A DNA stretch of 64,000 nt from Lewinella sp050633125 (GTDB lineage Bacteria; Bacteroidota; Bacteroidia; Chitinophagales; Saprospiraceae), in contig NZ_JBOEFX010000021.1 in NCBI RefSeq assembly GCF_050633125.1, positions 186,001 to 250,000 on the forward strand, in the 5' to 3' direction. The notes beneath the pieces were generated by a model, which had not been told where the DNA came from, did no database searches, and saw only the letters and a program-made list of their open reading frames with translations. A program made the translations under genes and the position numbers. Of the stretch, positions 26,799-35,798 are shown piece after piece; the stretch's first letter is position 1, and every line of letters begins with the position of its first letter.

Positions 26799-27245
26799 CT
26801 ATTGTTCTTTTATTACATCGTAGCAAAGCTTGGTATAATAGCAGGCAAAAGCCATCGGAATCAACACCAAACCAGTAATAGCGATAACTACTTCAAAAGA
26901 CTCACCGAGTCCAGTGTTGGCATACATGTATACCCCACTTAAAATGGCCAAATACGCGAGGGCTGCTACAAAGTAAATAAGTTTTTTGCGATTCCCTCGT
27001 ATGCTGCCAATCAAGCCACTCAACAACTGGTAACAACCGAGGAAAAAGGCACAAATCATCATCAGCATGATCATTTCCCTATCATAAATAGCAGCTAATC
27101 CGGCCAAAATGAATAAAACCAGTAAAACAGCACTTATCCCAAAATCCAATTTGAGTAAGACAATTGGCGTATGATGGGATTTGCCGTTTGTGGGATTTAT
27201 TATTTCTGCTAAGGGCGCATCCAAAACATCTTTGCTCGTATTCAT
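26799..27245 (-). CDS. small membrane protein of unknown function
   Basis: A 148-residue protein with an N-terminal hydrophilic stretch of about 28 residues and four hydrophobic segments (about 30-47, 51-69, 83-103, 114-134). No family is recognised. It is the first gene of a three-gene run behind a good promoter. Confidence 0.6.
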   Translation of the reverse strand: MNTSKDVLDAPLAEIINPTNGKSHHTPIVLLKLDFGISAVLLVLFILAGLAAIYDREMIMLMMICAFFLGCYQLLSGLIGSIRGNRKKLIYFVAALAYLAILSGVYMYANTGLGESFEVVIAITGLVLIPMAFACYYTKLCYDVIKEQ

Positions 27246-27293
27246 AATTCAATGTTTTTCGATGAAATAGTAGGTGTTCTTTCAATTCTTAAC

Positions 27294-27324
27294 CAAAGAT
27301 AAACCTTTCTATCAAAACTTTCAA
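27294..27324 (-). promoter_or_regulatory. Bacteroidota-type promoter for the membrane protein/DUF2867 operon
   Basis: On the minus strand, TTG (27322-27324), a 20-base spacer and TAtcTTTG (27294-27301). It lies about 50 bases before the ATG ending at 27245. Confidence 0.55.
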
Positions 27325-27439
27325 TAATTATTGAAAATAAATTAACTACACTTTCCGTACTGAAGAAACTACACTGGATTTTCGAAAAACCCGAACAAAG
27401 GATTGTATGTTTACTATAGTAGTAAGACTTAAATAATCT

Positions 27440-28030
27440 ATGATGAGTAATCTTCCTAGTCCTGAACAAGTAAGGACTATAATAAGCAGTCGCAGTTCTA
27501 TCTTTCCGGCCATGTATACCGATAAGCCAATTAGCAAGGAGGTTATCGATGATCTTCTGGAAAATGCCAATTGGGCTCCCAATCACAAGAAAACAGAGCC
27601 TTGGCGTTTTAAAGTTATTCGTGGTGCTGCGCGACAGCGGCTGGCCGATTTTCTGGGAAGCACTTATCAACGGCTTACGCCGGAGGCTTCCTTTTCTGAG
27701 AGAAAGTTTAAAAAGCTCTCCACCAACCCCATCAAAGCAGATACCGTTATCGCCATCTGTATGCAGCGTGACCCTGCGGAGTCTTTACCTGAATGGGAAG
27801 AGCTTGCGGCTACAGCTATGGCTGTACAAAACCTCTGGCTTACTGCTACTTCGCATGGCTTGGGAGGCTACTGGAGCAGCCCTGGTTTGATTACCCACCT
27901 TGGGCCGTTTCTGAATCTTGCTGAAGGAGAGCGTTGCCTCGGCCTGTTCTACCTTGCACACCACCAGGCGCCAGCACTTCCCCGCGAGCGTGATGATATT
28001 AATGAAAAAGTGGAATGGATGACGGAATAA
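27440..28030 (+). CDS. nitroreductase-family FMN oxidoreductase
   Basis: A 196-residue protein of the nitroreductase fold. The N-terminal RSSIFPAMYTDKPISKEVIDDLLENANWAPNHKKTEPWRFKVI contains the FMN-binding Arg and Ser and the conserved Asn-His pair; the C-terminal GLGGYWSSPGL helix-turn and CLGLFYLAHH fit the same family. It uses NAD(P)H to reduce nitro compounds, quinones or flavins in the cytosol. It resembles the short YdjA-like branch. It is alone on its strand. Confidence 0.9.
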   Translation: MMSNLPSPEQVRTIISSRSSIFPAMYTDKPISKEVIDDLLENANWAPNHKKTEPWRFKVIRGAARQRLADFLGSTYQRLTPEASFSERKFKKLSTNPIKADTVIAICMQRDPAESLPEWEELAATAMAVQNLWLTATSHGLGGYWSSPGLITHLGPFLNLAEGERCLGLFYLAHHQAPALPRERDDINEKVEWMTE

Positions 28031-28165
28031 CAGCCAAAGAAAGTTCGTATGAATAAAAACGTAGCTGGGGTCGGTGTTTAGGTGTGAGTATCCCTTGCTA
28101 CAAAGCTTTTATAAAAGCTCGTACAGCACTTAGAGCAATAGTAACACTATCTTCTTAAAATTACT

Positions 28166-28173
28166 TACCTTTG
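28166..28173 (+). promoter_or_regulatory. -7 element for hppA
   Basis: TAccTTTG at 28166-28173, pointing at hppA at 28338, with a leader of about 160 bases that contains a hairpin (see 28214-28250). A -33 TTG is not evident. Confidence 0.4.
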
Positions 28174-28213
28174 CGGACTGCTAAACCAAAGCAAAGTTAA
28201 TTTGAAAAACCAA

Positions 28214-28250
28214 CGGGCAAATGAAAGCAGGTTAAACCTGCGTTTTCCCG
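28214..28250 (+). promoter_or_regulatory. nested hairpin in the hppA leader
   Basis: GCAGGT (28227-28232) and ACCTGC (28236-28241) form a 6-bp stem with loop TAA, directly followed by GTTTT. An outer CGGG (28214-28217) can pair with CCCG (28247-28250). This looks like a weak attenuator or a structured leader. No known riboswitch is recognised. Confidence 0.35.
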
Positions 28251-28337
28251 AAGATTAATAATTAAAAGGGCTTCTCCATCACCCGGTGGGGGGGCTCCTC
28301 TATTTTACAAAACGACGACTTTTTAAACAGTAGAATT

Positions 28338-30495
28338 ATGGGTCAAACAATTATGTATACTATCCCTATTTTTGGGATTCTCGCCTTGCTGTTCATGGCT
28401 TGGCGTTCCGCATGGGTAAGCAAACAAGAAGAAGGTACGGAGCGTATGAGCCGTATCGCCAAGAACATTGCCGACGGTGCAATGGCCTTCCTCAAAGCCG
28501 AGTACCGCGTACTGGCTATTTTCGTAATAGCAGTAGCTATTTTACTTGGCGTAACGGCTAACGCCGAAAACTCTAGCCCATTAGTGGCGGTTTCTTTCGT
28601 GCTAGGAGCTATTTGTTCTGCATTAGCGGGCTATTTTGGTATGCGTATTGCGACCAAAGCCAACGTGCGTACTACCAATGCCGCTCGTACGAGCTTGGGT
28701 AAAGCCCTGGAGGTAGCCTTTGCTGGTGGTTCTGTGATGGGAATGGGTGTAGTAGGACTGGGTGTACTCGGATTGGGCACCTTGTTCATCACTTATAACA
28801 GTATGGGTTGGGACATCAACAAAGTGATCACTGTTATCACTGGTTTCTCTTTTGGTGCATCTTCTATCGCACTGTTTGCCCGTGTAGGTGGTGGTATTTA
28901 TACCAAAGCAGCCGATGTAGGTGCTGACCTTGTAGGTAAAGTAGAAGCTGGTATCCCTGAGGATCACCCGCTAAACCCTGCCACTATTGCCGATAACGTA
29001 GGTGATAACGTAGGTGACGTTGCAGGTATGGGAGCCGACTTGTTCGAGTCTTTCGTAGGTTCTATCATTGGTACAATGGTATTGGGTGCTGCTTTTATCG
29101 CAGTAATTGATCCTAACATAGCTGATCCTGCCCAAGCACTGGTTTCTGGTGCCAGAGAATTTAGCACTGGTAATCAGTTCAATGGTCTCAATGCCGTACT
29201 GCTTCCTTTACTTCTTGCAGGTGTAGGTATTGTTACTTCTATCATCGGTACTTTCTTTGTTAAAGTAAAAGAAGGTGGTGATCCGCAAAAAGCATTGAAC
29301 CGTGGTGAGTTTATCTCAGCAGCGCTGATGCTAGCCGCAACCTTCCTGATCGTAAACTGGATGCTTCCTGAAACTTGGAGCATCAACGGCTTCGACTACN
29401 NACCAACATTATTGCTGGTTTGGGTGTAGGTATGCAGTCAACAGCTATTCCTATCCTTATTTTGGCAGTAGCCATTGTAGGTTCTTACTCATTTGCTGGC
29501 CTTTACGGTATCGCTATTGCAGCGGTAGGTATGCTTTCAAATACGGGTATCCAGTTGGCAGTAGATGCTTACGGACCAGTATCTGATAACGCTGGTGGTA
29601 TTGCAGAAATGGCTGNNNNNNNNNNNNNNNNNNNNNNNNNNNNNNNNNNNNNNNNNNNNNNNNNNNNNNNNNNNNNNNNNNNNNNNNNNNNNNNNNNNNN
29701 NNNNNNNNNNNNNNNNNNATTGGTAAAGGTTTTGCGATTGGTTCTGCTGCCCTTACGGCACTGGCACTGTTTGCGGCCTTCATTACTGCTTATAACCTAA
29801 GCCACCCTACGGAGCAACTTACGGGTATCAACCTGACCAGCCCTTACGTTATGGCTGCCTTGTTTGTAGGGGGCATGTTGCCATTCTTGTTCTCTGCCCT
29901 TTCAATGGGAGCTGTTGGTCGTGCTGCAATGGATATGATCCAGGAAGTACGTCGCCAATTTGCCGATATCCCTGAGTTGAAGGCAGCACTTGCTGTAATG
30001 AGAAATAATGACGGCAAGGAATACAAGGATTGGAACAAAGCTGATCAAGATACTTTCGATGCTGCTGATGGCAAAGCGGAATACGACAAGTGTGTAGAGA
30101 TTTCTACCGCTGCGTCTATTCGCGAAATGGTACGTCCAGGTCTGTTGGCTGTACTTGCCCCAGTGGTAGTAGGTCTTACGCCTGGCCTCATTGGTTTGGG
30201 TAGCGCCATGGGAGCAGAAATGCTTGGTGGTTTGCTAGCGGGTGTAACCGTTACCGGTGTACTGATGGCCATCTTCCAGTCAAACGCTGGTGGAGCTTGG
30301 GACAACGCCAAGAAGATGTTTGAAGAAGGTGTAGAAATCAATGGCGAAATGCACTACAAAGGTTCTGATGCACACAAAGCAACCGTAGTAGGTGATACCG
30401 TAGGTGATCCATTCAAGGACACTTCCGGTCCTTCTCTAAATATCCTGCTGAAGTTGATGTCAGTAGTAGCTTTGGTTATTGCACCAATGTTGTAA
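28338..30495 (+). CDS. hppA: membrane-bound proton/sodium-translocating pyrophosphatase, interrupted by two runs of N
   Basis: The protein is an inner-membrane ion pump driven by pyrophosphate hydrolysis. The part before 29400 holds the substrate-binding signature DVGADLVGKVEAGIPEDHP and NPATIADNVGDNVGDVAGMGADLFES. The part from 29402 has TNIIAGLGVGMQSTAIPI and DAYGPVSDNAGGIAEMA; the part from 29719 has GKGFAIGSAALTALALF and VGDTVGDPFKDTSGPSLNILLKLM at the C-terminus. The three pieces are in three frames, but each change falls exactly on N bases, so this is an assembly effect rather than a frameshift. The residues that set potassium dependence (normally the GNTTAA or GNTTKA region) fall inside the second gap, so dependence and ion cannot be read. 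An intrinsic terminator follows. Confidence 0.93.
29400..29401. other. assembly gap (2 N) hiding part of hppA
   Basis: Two N sit between GFDY and TNIIAGLGVGM. In family members these are separated by a membrane helix and loop of roughly 40-50 residues, so the true gap is probably over 100 bases. Confidence 0.85.
29616..29718. other. assembly gap (103 N) in hppA
   Basis: Lies between AEMA and IGKGFAIGSA. From family alignments I expect about 20-25 residues here, including the LDAVGNTT segment, so the N-run is probably longer than the missing DNA and does not keep the frame. Confidence 0.8.
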
Positions 30496-30538
30496 GAAAA
30501 TTTGGTACGAGGTACTGGGTACTTTGTATTAGGTATAA

Positions 30539-30584
30539 AACGATCCCGAGGAAGGCAACTGTCATCTTCGGGATCGTTGTTTTA
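30539..30584 (+). terminator. intrinsic terminator after hppA
   Basis: AACGATCCC (30539-30547) pairs with GGGATCGTT (30570-30578), extended by an inner GAAG/CTTC, and is followed by GTTTTAT. Confidence 0.8.
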
Positions 30585-30605
30585 TAACTGATACTTGACT
30601 TTTTT

Positions 30606-30770
30606 TATCACATAGACATATTAGGTTTTTTTAGAACCGTTTCAGGTGTAGAAAACCAAGCTATATGACTATGTGATGAAATTAATCTACACCCATTTTA
30701 TCACATAGACATATAGGATTTTTAGAATAATCGAGATTCGGAAAATTCAAACTATGTGGCTATGTGATAA
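30606..30770. repeat. two tandem copies of an inverted-repeat element built from a CTATGTGN unit
   Basis: Each copy has a left arm reading TCACATAGACATAT and a right arm reading CTATGTGGCTATGTGA or its variant, separated by 33-36 bases. Copy 1 has arms near 30608-30625 and 30661-30676; copy 2 has arms at 30701-30717 and 30752-30767. The arms pair over about 16 bases with one or two mismatches, and the arm itself is a doubled 8-base unit. The same unit recurs at 33829-33938. Confidence 0.75.
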
Positions 30771-30778
30771 ATAAAAAC

Positions 30779-32398
30779 CTACCTACTCTCAAAATACCGA
30801 TCCGTTAATTTTTTGATTGTCCCTGACAGTAATACCAGTGCCAAAACATTGGGGATCGTCACAAAGGCCAGCACCAAGTCCCCCAAGCCCCAAATGACGT
30901 TAAGTGCCGTGATCGCGCCCACAAAATGCATCAGCACATAAACCACCTTGTAGGGCATAATCCCCCGCTCCCCAAAAAGATAATGGACACAGCGGTCGCC
31001 GTAATAACTCCACGAAATCGACGTCGAGATACCGAAAAGGAAGACACAGAGGCCTACAATCACGCTCCCTGTGGTTCCCAATACCGAAACGTAGGCCAGA
31101 CGGGTGAGGGGCGCACCATTTTCCACAGCTTGCCCGTAGAGCGCCGTCTTTGTTTCTCCATTAGTTAAATAAGCTACTCCGTCTGTCGGAGAGATGGTAC
31201 CCGTAAAGGGAATTTGCTGTTCGGCATCTACGTAGAGTTGTGCTACCGCTACTTCGTGCCAGGCCAGTTGGTGAGCTTGTTCCTCTTTGGGGACGCCATT
31301 TTCGTAAGACAGCTCTACAAAGGCCATCTGTTCTTCTGCCGATAAGGCAAGGCCTTCCGTATTTACAATACTCATATCGCCGCCACTCAATGCGAGGGTG
31401 GTGGGCGTTGTGGCTGACCACACCCCAGTGGAAATAATCACCAAGCCCGTGATCGTACAAATGACGAGCGTATCAATAAAAGGCTCAATCAGGGCAACTA
31501 CTCCCTCCGAAGCGGGTTCCTTGGCGCGGGCGGCAGAGTGTGCAATGGGTGCCGATCCCTGCCCCGCCTCATTGGAGAACAGCCCTCGCCGGATGCCCCA
31601 CATCATGGTTTGTAAAAACACACCTACACCCGTACCGGCCACACCAGCGGTAGGGTTAAATGCCTCTGTAAAGATCAGCTGGAAGGCGGGGAGCACACTG
31701 TCTGCATGGATAAAAAGCACCGCCAGGCCACCACCCACATAAAGCAGCGCCATCACCGGGGCAATGATACTCGTAACCTTACCAATCCGCTGGATGCCCC
31801 CCAGGATAACCACACCCACGAGAAGGCTACTGAGTAGGCCCGTCCAGGCCGGAGCGACACCCAGTTCCGTCTGTGCCAAATCCGCAATAGAATTAGCCTG
31901 AATGGCATTGCCCGAAAGAAAGGCTGTCAGCATCAAGGCGCCAGCGACCAGTATGGCCACGGGTTTCCAGCGTGGGCCCAGGCCTTTTTCGATGTAGTAC
32001 ATAGGGCCGCCCGCGATATTGCCCTTCGCATCGACTTCACGAAAGTGCTGGGCCAGGGTTACTTCGCCGTATTTGGTGGCCATGCCCAGCACGGCGGTTA
32101 CCCACATCCAGAATAACGCGCCTGGCCCGCCCCAGTGGATCGCAATAGCTACCCCGGCAATGTTCCCAATCCCCACCGTAGCCGACAAAGCCGTCGTGAG
32201 CGCCTGAAAATGACTGACGTCCCCGGGATCATCCGGATCGTCATACTTGCCACTGGCGACCGCCACCCCATGAAAAAAGCGCCGAAACTGAATGAGCCCC
32301 AATCTAATCGTAAGCCACAGGCCCGTACCCAATAACATGGTAATCATTACCGGCTGCAAAACCGCATCCAGCATTTCTTTGAGTTGTTGTAAGTCCAT
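30779..32398 (-). CDS. sodium:alanine/glycine symporter family (AGCS) amino acid carrier
   Basis: I chose the ATG at 32396-32398 over the upstream TTG. The 539-residue inner-membrane protein shows the AGCS signature FWMWVTAVLGMATKYGEVTLAQHFRE and the G-rich SNEAGQGSAPIAHSAA motif. About 10-11 membrane segments are present. A hydrophilic insert of about 100 residues (TTPTTLALSGGDMSIVNTEGL to GQAVENGAPLTRL) lies between two late helices and should be periplasmic. It imports small neutral amino acids with sodium. Pairing with a pyrophosphatase gene 280 bases away suggests sodium use, though the ion of the latter is unknown. Confidence 0.93.
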   Translation of the reverse strand: MDLQQLKEMLDAVLQPVMITMLLGTGLWLTIRLGLIQFRRFFHGVAVASGKYDDPDDPGDVSHFQALTTALSATVGIGNIAGVAIAIHWGGPGALFWMWVTAVLGMATKYGEVTLAQHFREVDAKGNIAGGPMYYIEKGLGPRWKPVAILVAGALMLTAFLSGNAIQANSIADLAQTELGVAPAWTGLLSSLLVGVVILGGIQRIGKVTSIIAPVMALLYVGGGLAVLFIHADSVLPAFQLIFTEAFNPTAGVAGTGVGVFLQTMMWGIRRGLFSNEAGQGSAPIAHSAARAKEPASEGVVALIEPFIDTLVICTITGLVIISTGVWSATTPTTLALSGGDMSIVNTEGLALSAEEQMAFVELSYENGVPKEEQAHQLAWHEVAVAQLYVDAEQQIPFTGTISPTDGVAYLTNGETKTALYGQAVENGAPLTRLAYVSVLGTTGSVIVGLCVFLFGISTSISWSYYGDRCVHYLFGERGIMPYKVVYVLMHFVGAITALNVIWGLGDLVLAFVTIPNVLALVLLSGTIKKLTDRYFESR

Positions 32399-32583
32399 TT
32401 TTTTTGCTGGCAATATCCCGCAGCCAGCGAGGAAAAATGGGCTTTCTCAGAAATGATCGGGGGAGATGTCAGAAAGAATTTGGGGGTTGTCAGTAGGTGT
32501 CAGAAGTCGTTTTTAAAGTTAATATTTTACTATTTATAATTGCCTAGACTAGGCTAGCGTTTTGAAAGCAAATAGCTCTCAAA

Positions 32584-33714
32584 ATGAATAAAATATCACT
32601 TGCTCTTCTCTTTTTACTTTCACTTGTTTACGGTTGCTCCAAAGAAGAAACAAAGCCCATTGTTTGTCCGGAATCGGATAACTTAGGGTTTCAAAGCTAC
32701 CTTCCTGATGATCGAGAAGTTTTCCTTTACGAGAACACGCTGCATGAACAGTTGATTTTTGAAAATGCAGAGGGAGATACGCTAGGTTTTTATATGACCC
32801 CATTTTCCGATGACCCCACTCCATCCGTTTTTATCGGAACGATAGATAAAAATGAGTCTAAATATTGTAACGGAGTAGATAGAATAAATCTTCAATACCA
32901 GCAAGAGAATTACGGTGTCTACTACAATGCCTCTATCGGTAATCGGTCGATTGGTTTCAACGTAAACTTTTTTGCCAAATTAAAAGATGAAAACTTCGAT
33001 TACTCCTCCCCCGAAAAATTCGATCAAATTCTATCTATCTATATTAGCCTTGGCGATTACAGTGAATTCCAGATCAAAATTTCGGAAGATTATGAAACGA
33101 GTGATTTGATTACAGACCGAGGACCTTGGACGATTCATTACCAAGATATTACCTTAAACAATAAGTCATTCAATGATGTATTTTTAGCTCGTAACAAGGA
33201 CACACAGGTTGTCTTTGTTTATTCCTTAGATCGTGGATTGTTAGCGTTCATTGATGAAAATGAAGTAGCGTGGACTTTTAGTCACTACAGCTCTTTCCCT
33301 AGAGATATTGCTTTTGATTTCACTCTACCAAATAGAGAAGGAGAAGAAGTATCGTTTTACGAATCAGAGGGAGAGTTAATCTTACTGGATTTTTGGGCAT
33401 CGTGGTGTATCCCTTGTATCGAGGAAATTCAATCGACTTTGATACCGCTGCATGAAATGTATTCCGATCAAGGCCTTACGATCGTTAGTGTCTCCATAGA
33501 TCAAGATCAAAATGAATGGGAAGATAAATTGGATGAATTAGAGATGGAATGGCTACAATTGCTTTCGGCAAGCGGTTGGCAATCACCACTTTTTTTGAAT
33601 TACGAAATTTATTTCATCCCAACTATTTACGTCATTGATAGAGAAAAGAATATTCTATCGAAGAAACTACGAGGGGAAGAACTCAAAACATTCGTCGAAG
33701 AGTATTTGAATTGA
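32584..33714 (+). CDS. TlpA-like thioredoxin-domain lipoprotein with a large N-terminal domain
   Basis: A 376-residue protein with a lipobox ending at Cys18 (LVYGC). Residues 19 to about 240 form a beta-rich domain I do not recognise. Residues 245-376 are a redoxin domain: FTLPNREGEEVSFYESEGELILLDFWASWC, active-site Cys275 and Cys278 in WCIPC, then TIVSVSIDQDQNEWEDKL and FIPTIYVIDREKNILSKKLRGEEL. Bacteroidota proteins of this TlpA/ResA-like build reduce or exchange disulfides in the periplasm. It is alone, behind no clear promoter. Confidence 0.85.
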   Translation: MNKISLALLFLLSLVYGCSKEETKPIVCPESDNLGFQSYLPDDREVFLYENTLHEQLIFENAEGDTLGFYMTPFSDDPTPSVFIGTIDKNESKYCNGVDRINLQYQQENYGVYYNASIGNRSIGFNVNFFAKLKDENFDYSSPEKFDQILSIYISLGDYSEFQIKISEDYETSDLITDRGPWTIHYQDITLNNKSFNDVFLARNKDTQVVFVYSLDRGLLAFIDENEVAWTFSHYSSFPRDIAFDFTLPNREGEEVSFYESEGELILLDFWASWCIPCIEEIQSTLIPLHEMYSDQGLTIVSVSIDQDQNEWEDKLDELEMEWLQLLSASGWQSPLFLNYEIYFIPTIYVIDREKNILSKKLRGEELKTFVEEYLN

Positions 33715-33790
33715 CGCAAAAAAAAAATAAGTGGTTCGAAAGAAAACGTAGTAATCTTCTTGCCTAGTAGAAAATCAAAAAAAATTAAGT

Positions 33791-33970
33791 GCCTTTGGTG
33801 GTTCAAAAACGGTAGTAGCCCGAAAAAACTATGTGCCTATGTGTTAAACCGAAACGCTCCCCTTTTCAACACATAGCCACAGAGAAAGTACTTCCAATTA
33901 TGCGTACCCAATAATCCAACTATGTGCCTATGTGATAAAAATCAAAAAACCTTGGTGCCCTTGGTGGTTC
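33791..33970. repeat. cluster of 8-base-unit intergenic repeats
   Basis: CTATGTGCCTATGTG occurs at 33829-33843 and 33920-33934, and AACACATAGCCACAGAG at 33868-33884 is the inverted counterpart of the first. The cluster is framed by two direct copies of a related motif: CTTTGGTGGTTCAAAAA near 33793-33809 and CTTGGTGCCCTTGGTGG at 33951-33967, also followed by TTCAAAAA. All are doublets of an approximately 8-base unit. No reading frame crosses them. Confidence 0.75.
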
Positions 33971-33977
33971 AAAAAAA

Positions 33978-35084
33978 CTACGTCGTAACCCCAATCTCCT
34001 CCCCCCCCAACCTCAATCGAATATGGCGCTGCTTGCCGTATTCAAACAAGCGATCTTTTAGCCATTGTTTATGCTCGTCGTTCGCGTCGGGGATGGCCTG
34101 TAGAATGTTTCCCAAGAGGCGATTGATTTCGTTGTAATCTTTGATGTCGTAATTTTTGCCATTGCTGGATTTGGGCTGAATTTCTAACCATCCCGCATTG
34201 GGTTTCGCTAATTTACTTTCGGCGAAAGCTTGTAAGAGGGCATAGTTTTTTTCGGTGAGCGATAATCGTTGACCATGCAAATATGGCGGTAGGTGAAGGA
34301 TGATTTCGTGCATCCACTTGCCTCCTTCCTTTCTTTGGTTAAACAACAGAAAACCAGCAGTACTGGCTTGTTTTACCGTCGTTTTGGCCAATTCCTCGAC
34401 CCAGCTTAGCGCTAACGCAAAAAACAAGGTGATCAGAATGCTTTTGAAAGTCCCGTTGAGGAGCATCTTGTAAAAGGGAGCATCCGTCAGTTTGAAAACC
34501 TGCGCTAGCAAGGTGAAGGCGATGGAAAACACTGCCAAGTAGGCCAATAGCCGCAAGCCGCGTTTCTCAAAAGAATTCCAGAAGGTGAGGCCGAGAAAGA
34601 AAAGGGTAAATACCGCAAAGGCAAGGTCGATGGCGTAGATGAACTGGGTCTTGACCGGTATGATCCAGCCTGCCAGCATCAGGAGGGTAAGTATGCTGGC
34701 AAAGGTGAAACTGACACCCACCAATATCCGCCATGAATCTGACTGTACGACGGGTTTTATCAGTCGGGGCAAGTGCCGAAAACGAGGGAGGGCCAGTAAA
34801 ATAAAAGCACTGTTGAAGATCGACAACATGCTTTTCCAGCCTTCAAAACGCAGATGGTCGGTCGCACTTCCGGCAATGGTGTGCGCTTGTGCTACCTCTA
34901 CCCAACCGGATAAACCCCATACCAACACCGATATCGACAGCCACAAAAGGCCGGGGTCTCGCTCGAGTAAATCGTTGCCTCTGGTGATATGGTGCCAGAT
35001 CGCCAAGAGGGCTACGCCCGCGAAAGTGCAGACGCTGATTTGTCCGTAACCGTAGAATAATTGTAGTAAAGCTTCTTGCGTCAT
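33978..35084 (-). CDS. seven-helix-type membrane protein with a conserved-looking C-terminal cytosolic domain, function unknown
   Basis: A 368-residue protein. Residues 1 to about 235 have seven hydrophobic segments (first about 13-30, last about 210-230). Residues 240-368 are soluble, with TAGFLLFNQRKEGGKWMHEIILHLPPYLHGQRLSLTEKNYALLQAFAESKL and, at the end, LGNILQAIPDANDEHKQWLKDRLFEYGKQRHIRLRL. The build resembles sensor proteins with a 7TM input and a helical output domain, such as a winged helix, but I do not recognise a family. It is divergent to the GyrI-like gene at 35164 with only about 80 bases between. Confidence 0.6.
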   Translation of the reverse strand: MTQEALLQLFYGYGQISVCTFAGVALLAIWHHITRGNDLLERDPGLLWLSISVLVWGLSGWVEVAQAHTIAGSATDHLRFEGWKSMLSIFNSAFILLALPRFRHLPRLIKPVVQSDSWRILVGVSFTFASILTLLMLAGWIIPVKTQFIYAIDLAFAVFTLFFLGLTFWNSFEKRGLRLLAYLAVFSIAFTLLAQVFKLTDAPFYKMLLNGTFKSILITLFFALALSWVEELAKTTVKQASTAGFLLFNQRKEGGKWMHEIILHLPPYLHGQRLSLTEKNYALLQAFAESKLAKPNAGWLEIQPKSSNGKNYDIKDYNEINRLLGNILQAIPDANDEHKQWLKDRLFEYGKQRHIRLRLGGEEIGVTT

Positions 35085-35163
35085 AATACCGACCTTGAGG
35101 TAGTCGTGCCTAAAGGTACGATATTACGTATTTTGTGGGCCATTGTCAAAACACTCTCCTTTC

Positions 35164-35682
35164 ATGTATCTCAGAACAGCACTTCTCCCAGAAAAAAAGT
35201 TTATTGGCAAGTTCATCCAGATGTCTTTAGCGGAGGATCGGACCCAAGAGCTTTGGCAGTTATTTATGAAGGAGAGGAAAACAATCCGGCAAATTCCAGG
35301 AACAGACCTTTGCAATTTGGTGGTTTACGATCCACCGCTTGATCTCCAAAATTTTCAGCCAACGACGGTTTTCACCAAATACGCTTTGGCAGAAGTCGCT
35401 AATTTCGATGACCTTCCAGAAAGCATGGAGTCGTTTGTGTTATCCAGTGGCCTTTATGCAGTGTTTCTTCACCGAGGCCACCCGGCAAGTTTTCCTCAGA
35501 CGCTTGGGTATATTTTCGGGCAGTGGCTGCCTTCGTCTGGTTATGAACTCGATCATCGTCCTCACTTTGAATTGCTAGGTGAAAAATATAAGAATAACGC
35601 CTCCGATTCAGAAGAAGAAGTGTGGATTCCTATTCGGGAAAACGACTATGCCAAAGCCCATGTAAAGGTGCGTAGCGAATAG
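35164..35682 (+). CDS. GyrI-like small-molecule-binding domain protein
   Basis: I chose the ATG at 35164; a TTG seven codons earlier is less likely. The 172-residue protein matches the GyrI-like (effector-binding, SOUL/BmrR C-terminal) fold: IGKFIQMSLAEDRTQELWQLFMKERK, then the core SSGLYAVFLHRGH, YIFGQWLPSSGYELDHRPHFELLG. Free-standing copies bind hydrophobic molecules or act on DNA gyrase in enterobacteria; here function is open. No DNA-binding domain is attached. It is divergent to the membrane protein gene. Confidence 0.8.
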   Translation: MYLRTALLPEKKFIGKFIQMSLAEDRTQELWQLFMKERKTIRQIPGTDLCNLVVYDPPLDLQNFQPTTVFTKYALAEVANFDDLPESMESFVLSSGLYAVFLHRGHPASFPQTLGYIFGQWLPSSGYELDHRPHFELLGEKYKNNASDSEEEVWIPIRENDYAKAHVKVRSE

Positions 35683-35757
35683 CGAAGCACGGCGCACGGA
35701 GAAGCAGCAGCAGTGATAGCAGCGGTACCGACCAGCGGGAGGTAATAGCGAATAGCG
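35673..35757. repeat. 12-base direct repeat TAGCGAATAGCG
   Basis: Copies at 35673-35684 (including the stop codon of the GyrI-like gene) and 35746-35757. Each is a doublet of an 8-base period TAGCGAAT, like other short repeats in the window. Confidence 0.5.
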
Positions 35758-35798
35758 CGATGGCCAGCCGATAGGCGTAGCCAGCTGCCCGAAATATT

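Noticed and set aside
28338..30495. hppA as a frameshifted pseudogene
   Set aside because: All frame changes coincide with N bases and all catalytic signatures are intact.
30606..30770. Repeats that could suggest a CRISPR array
   Set aside because: The units are inverted pairs with variable arms, not direct repeats with constant spacers, and no cas gene is present.
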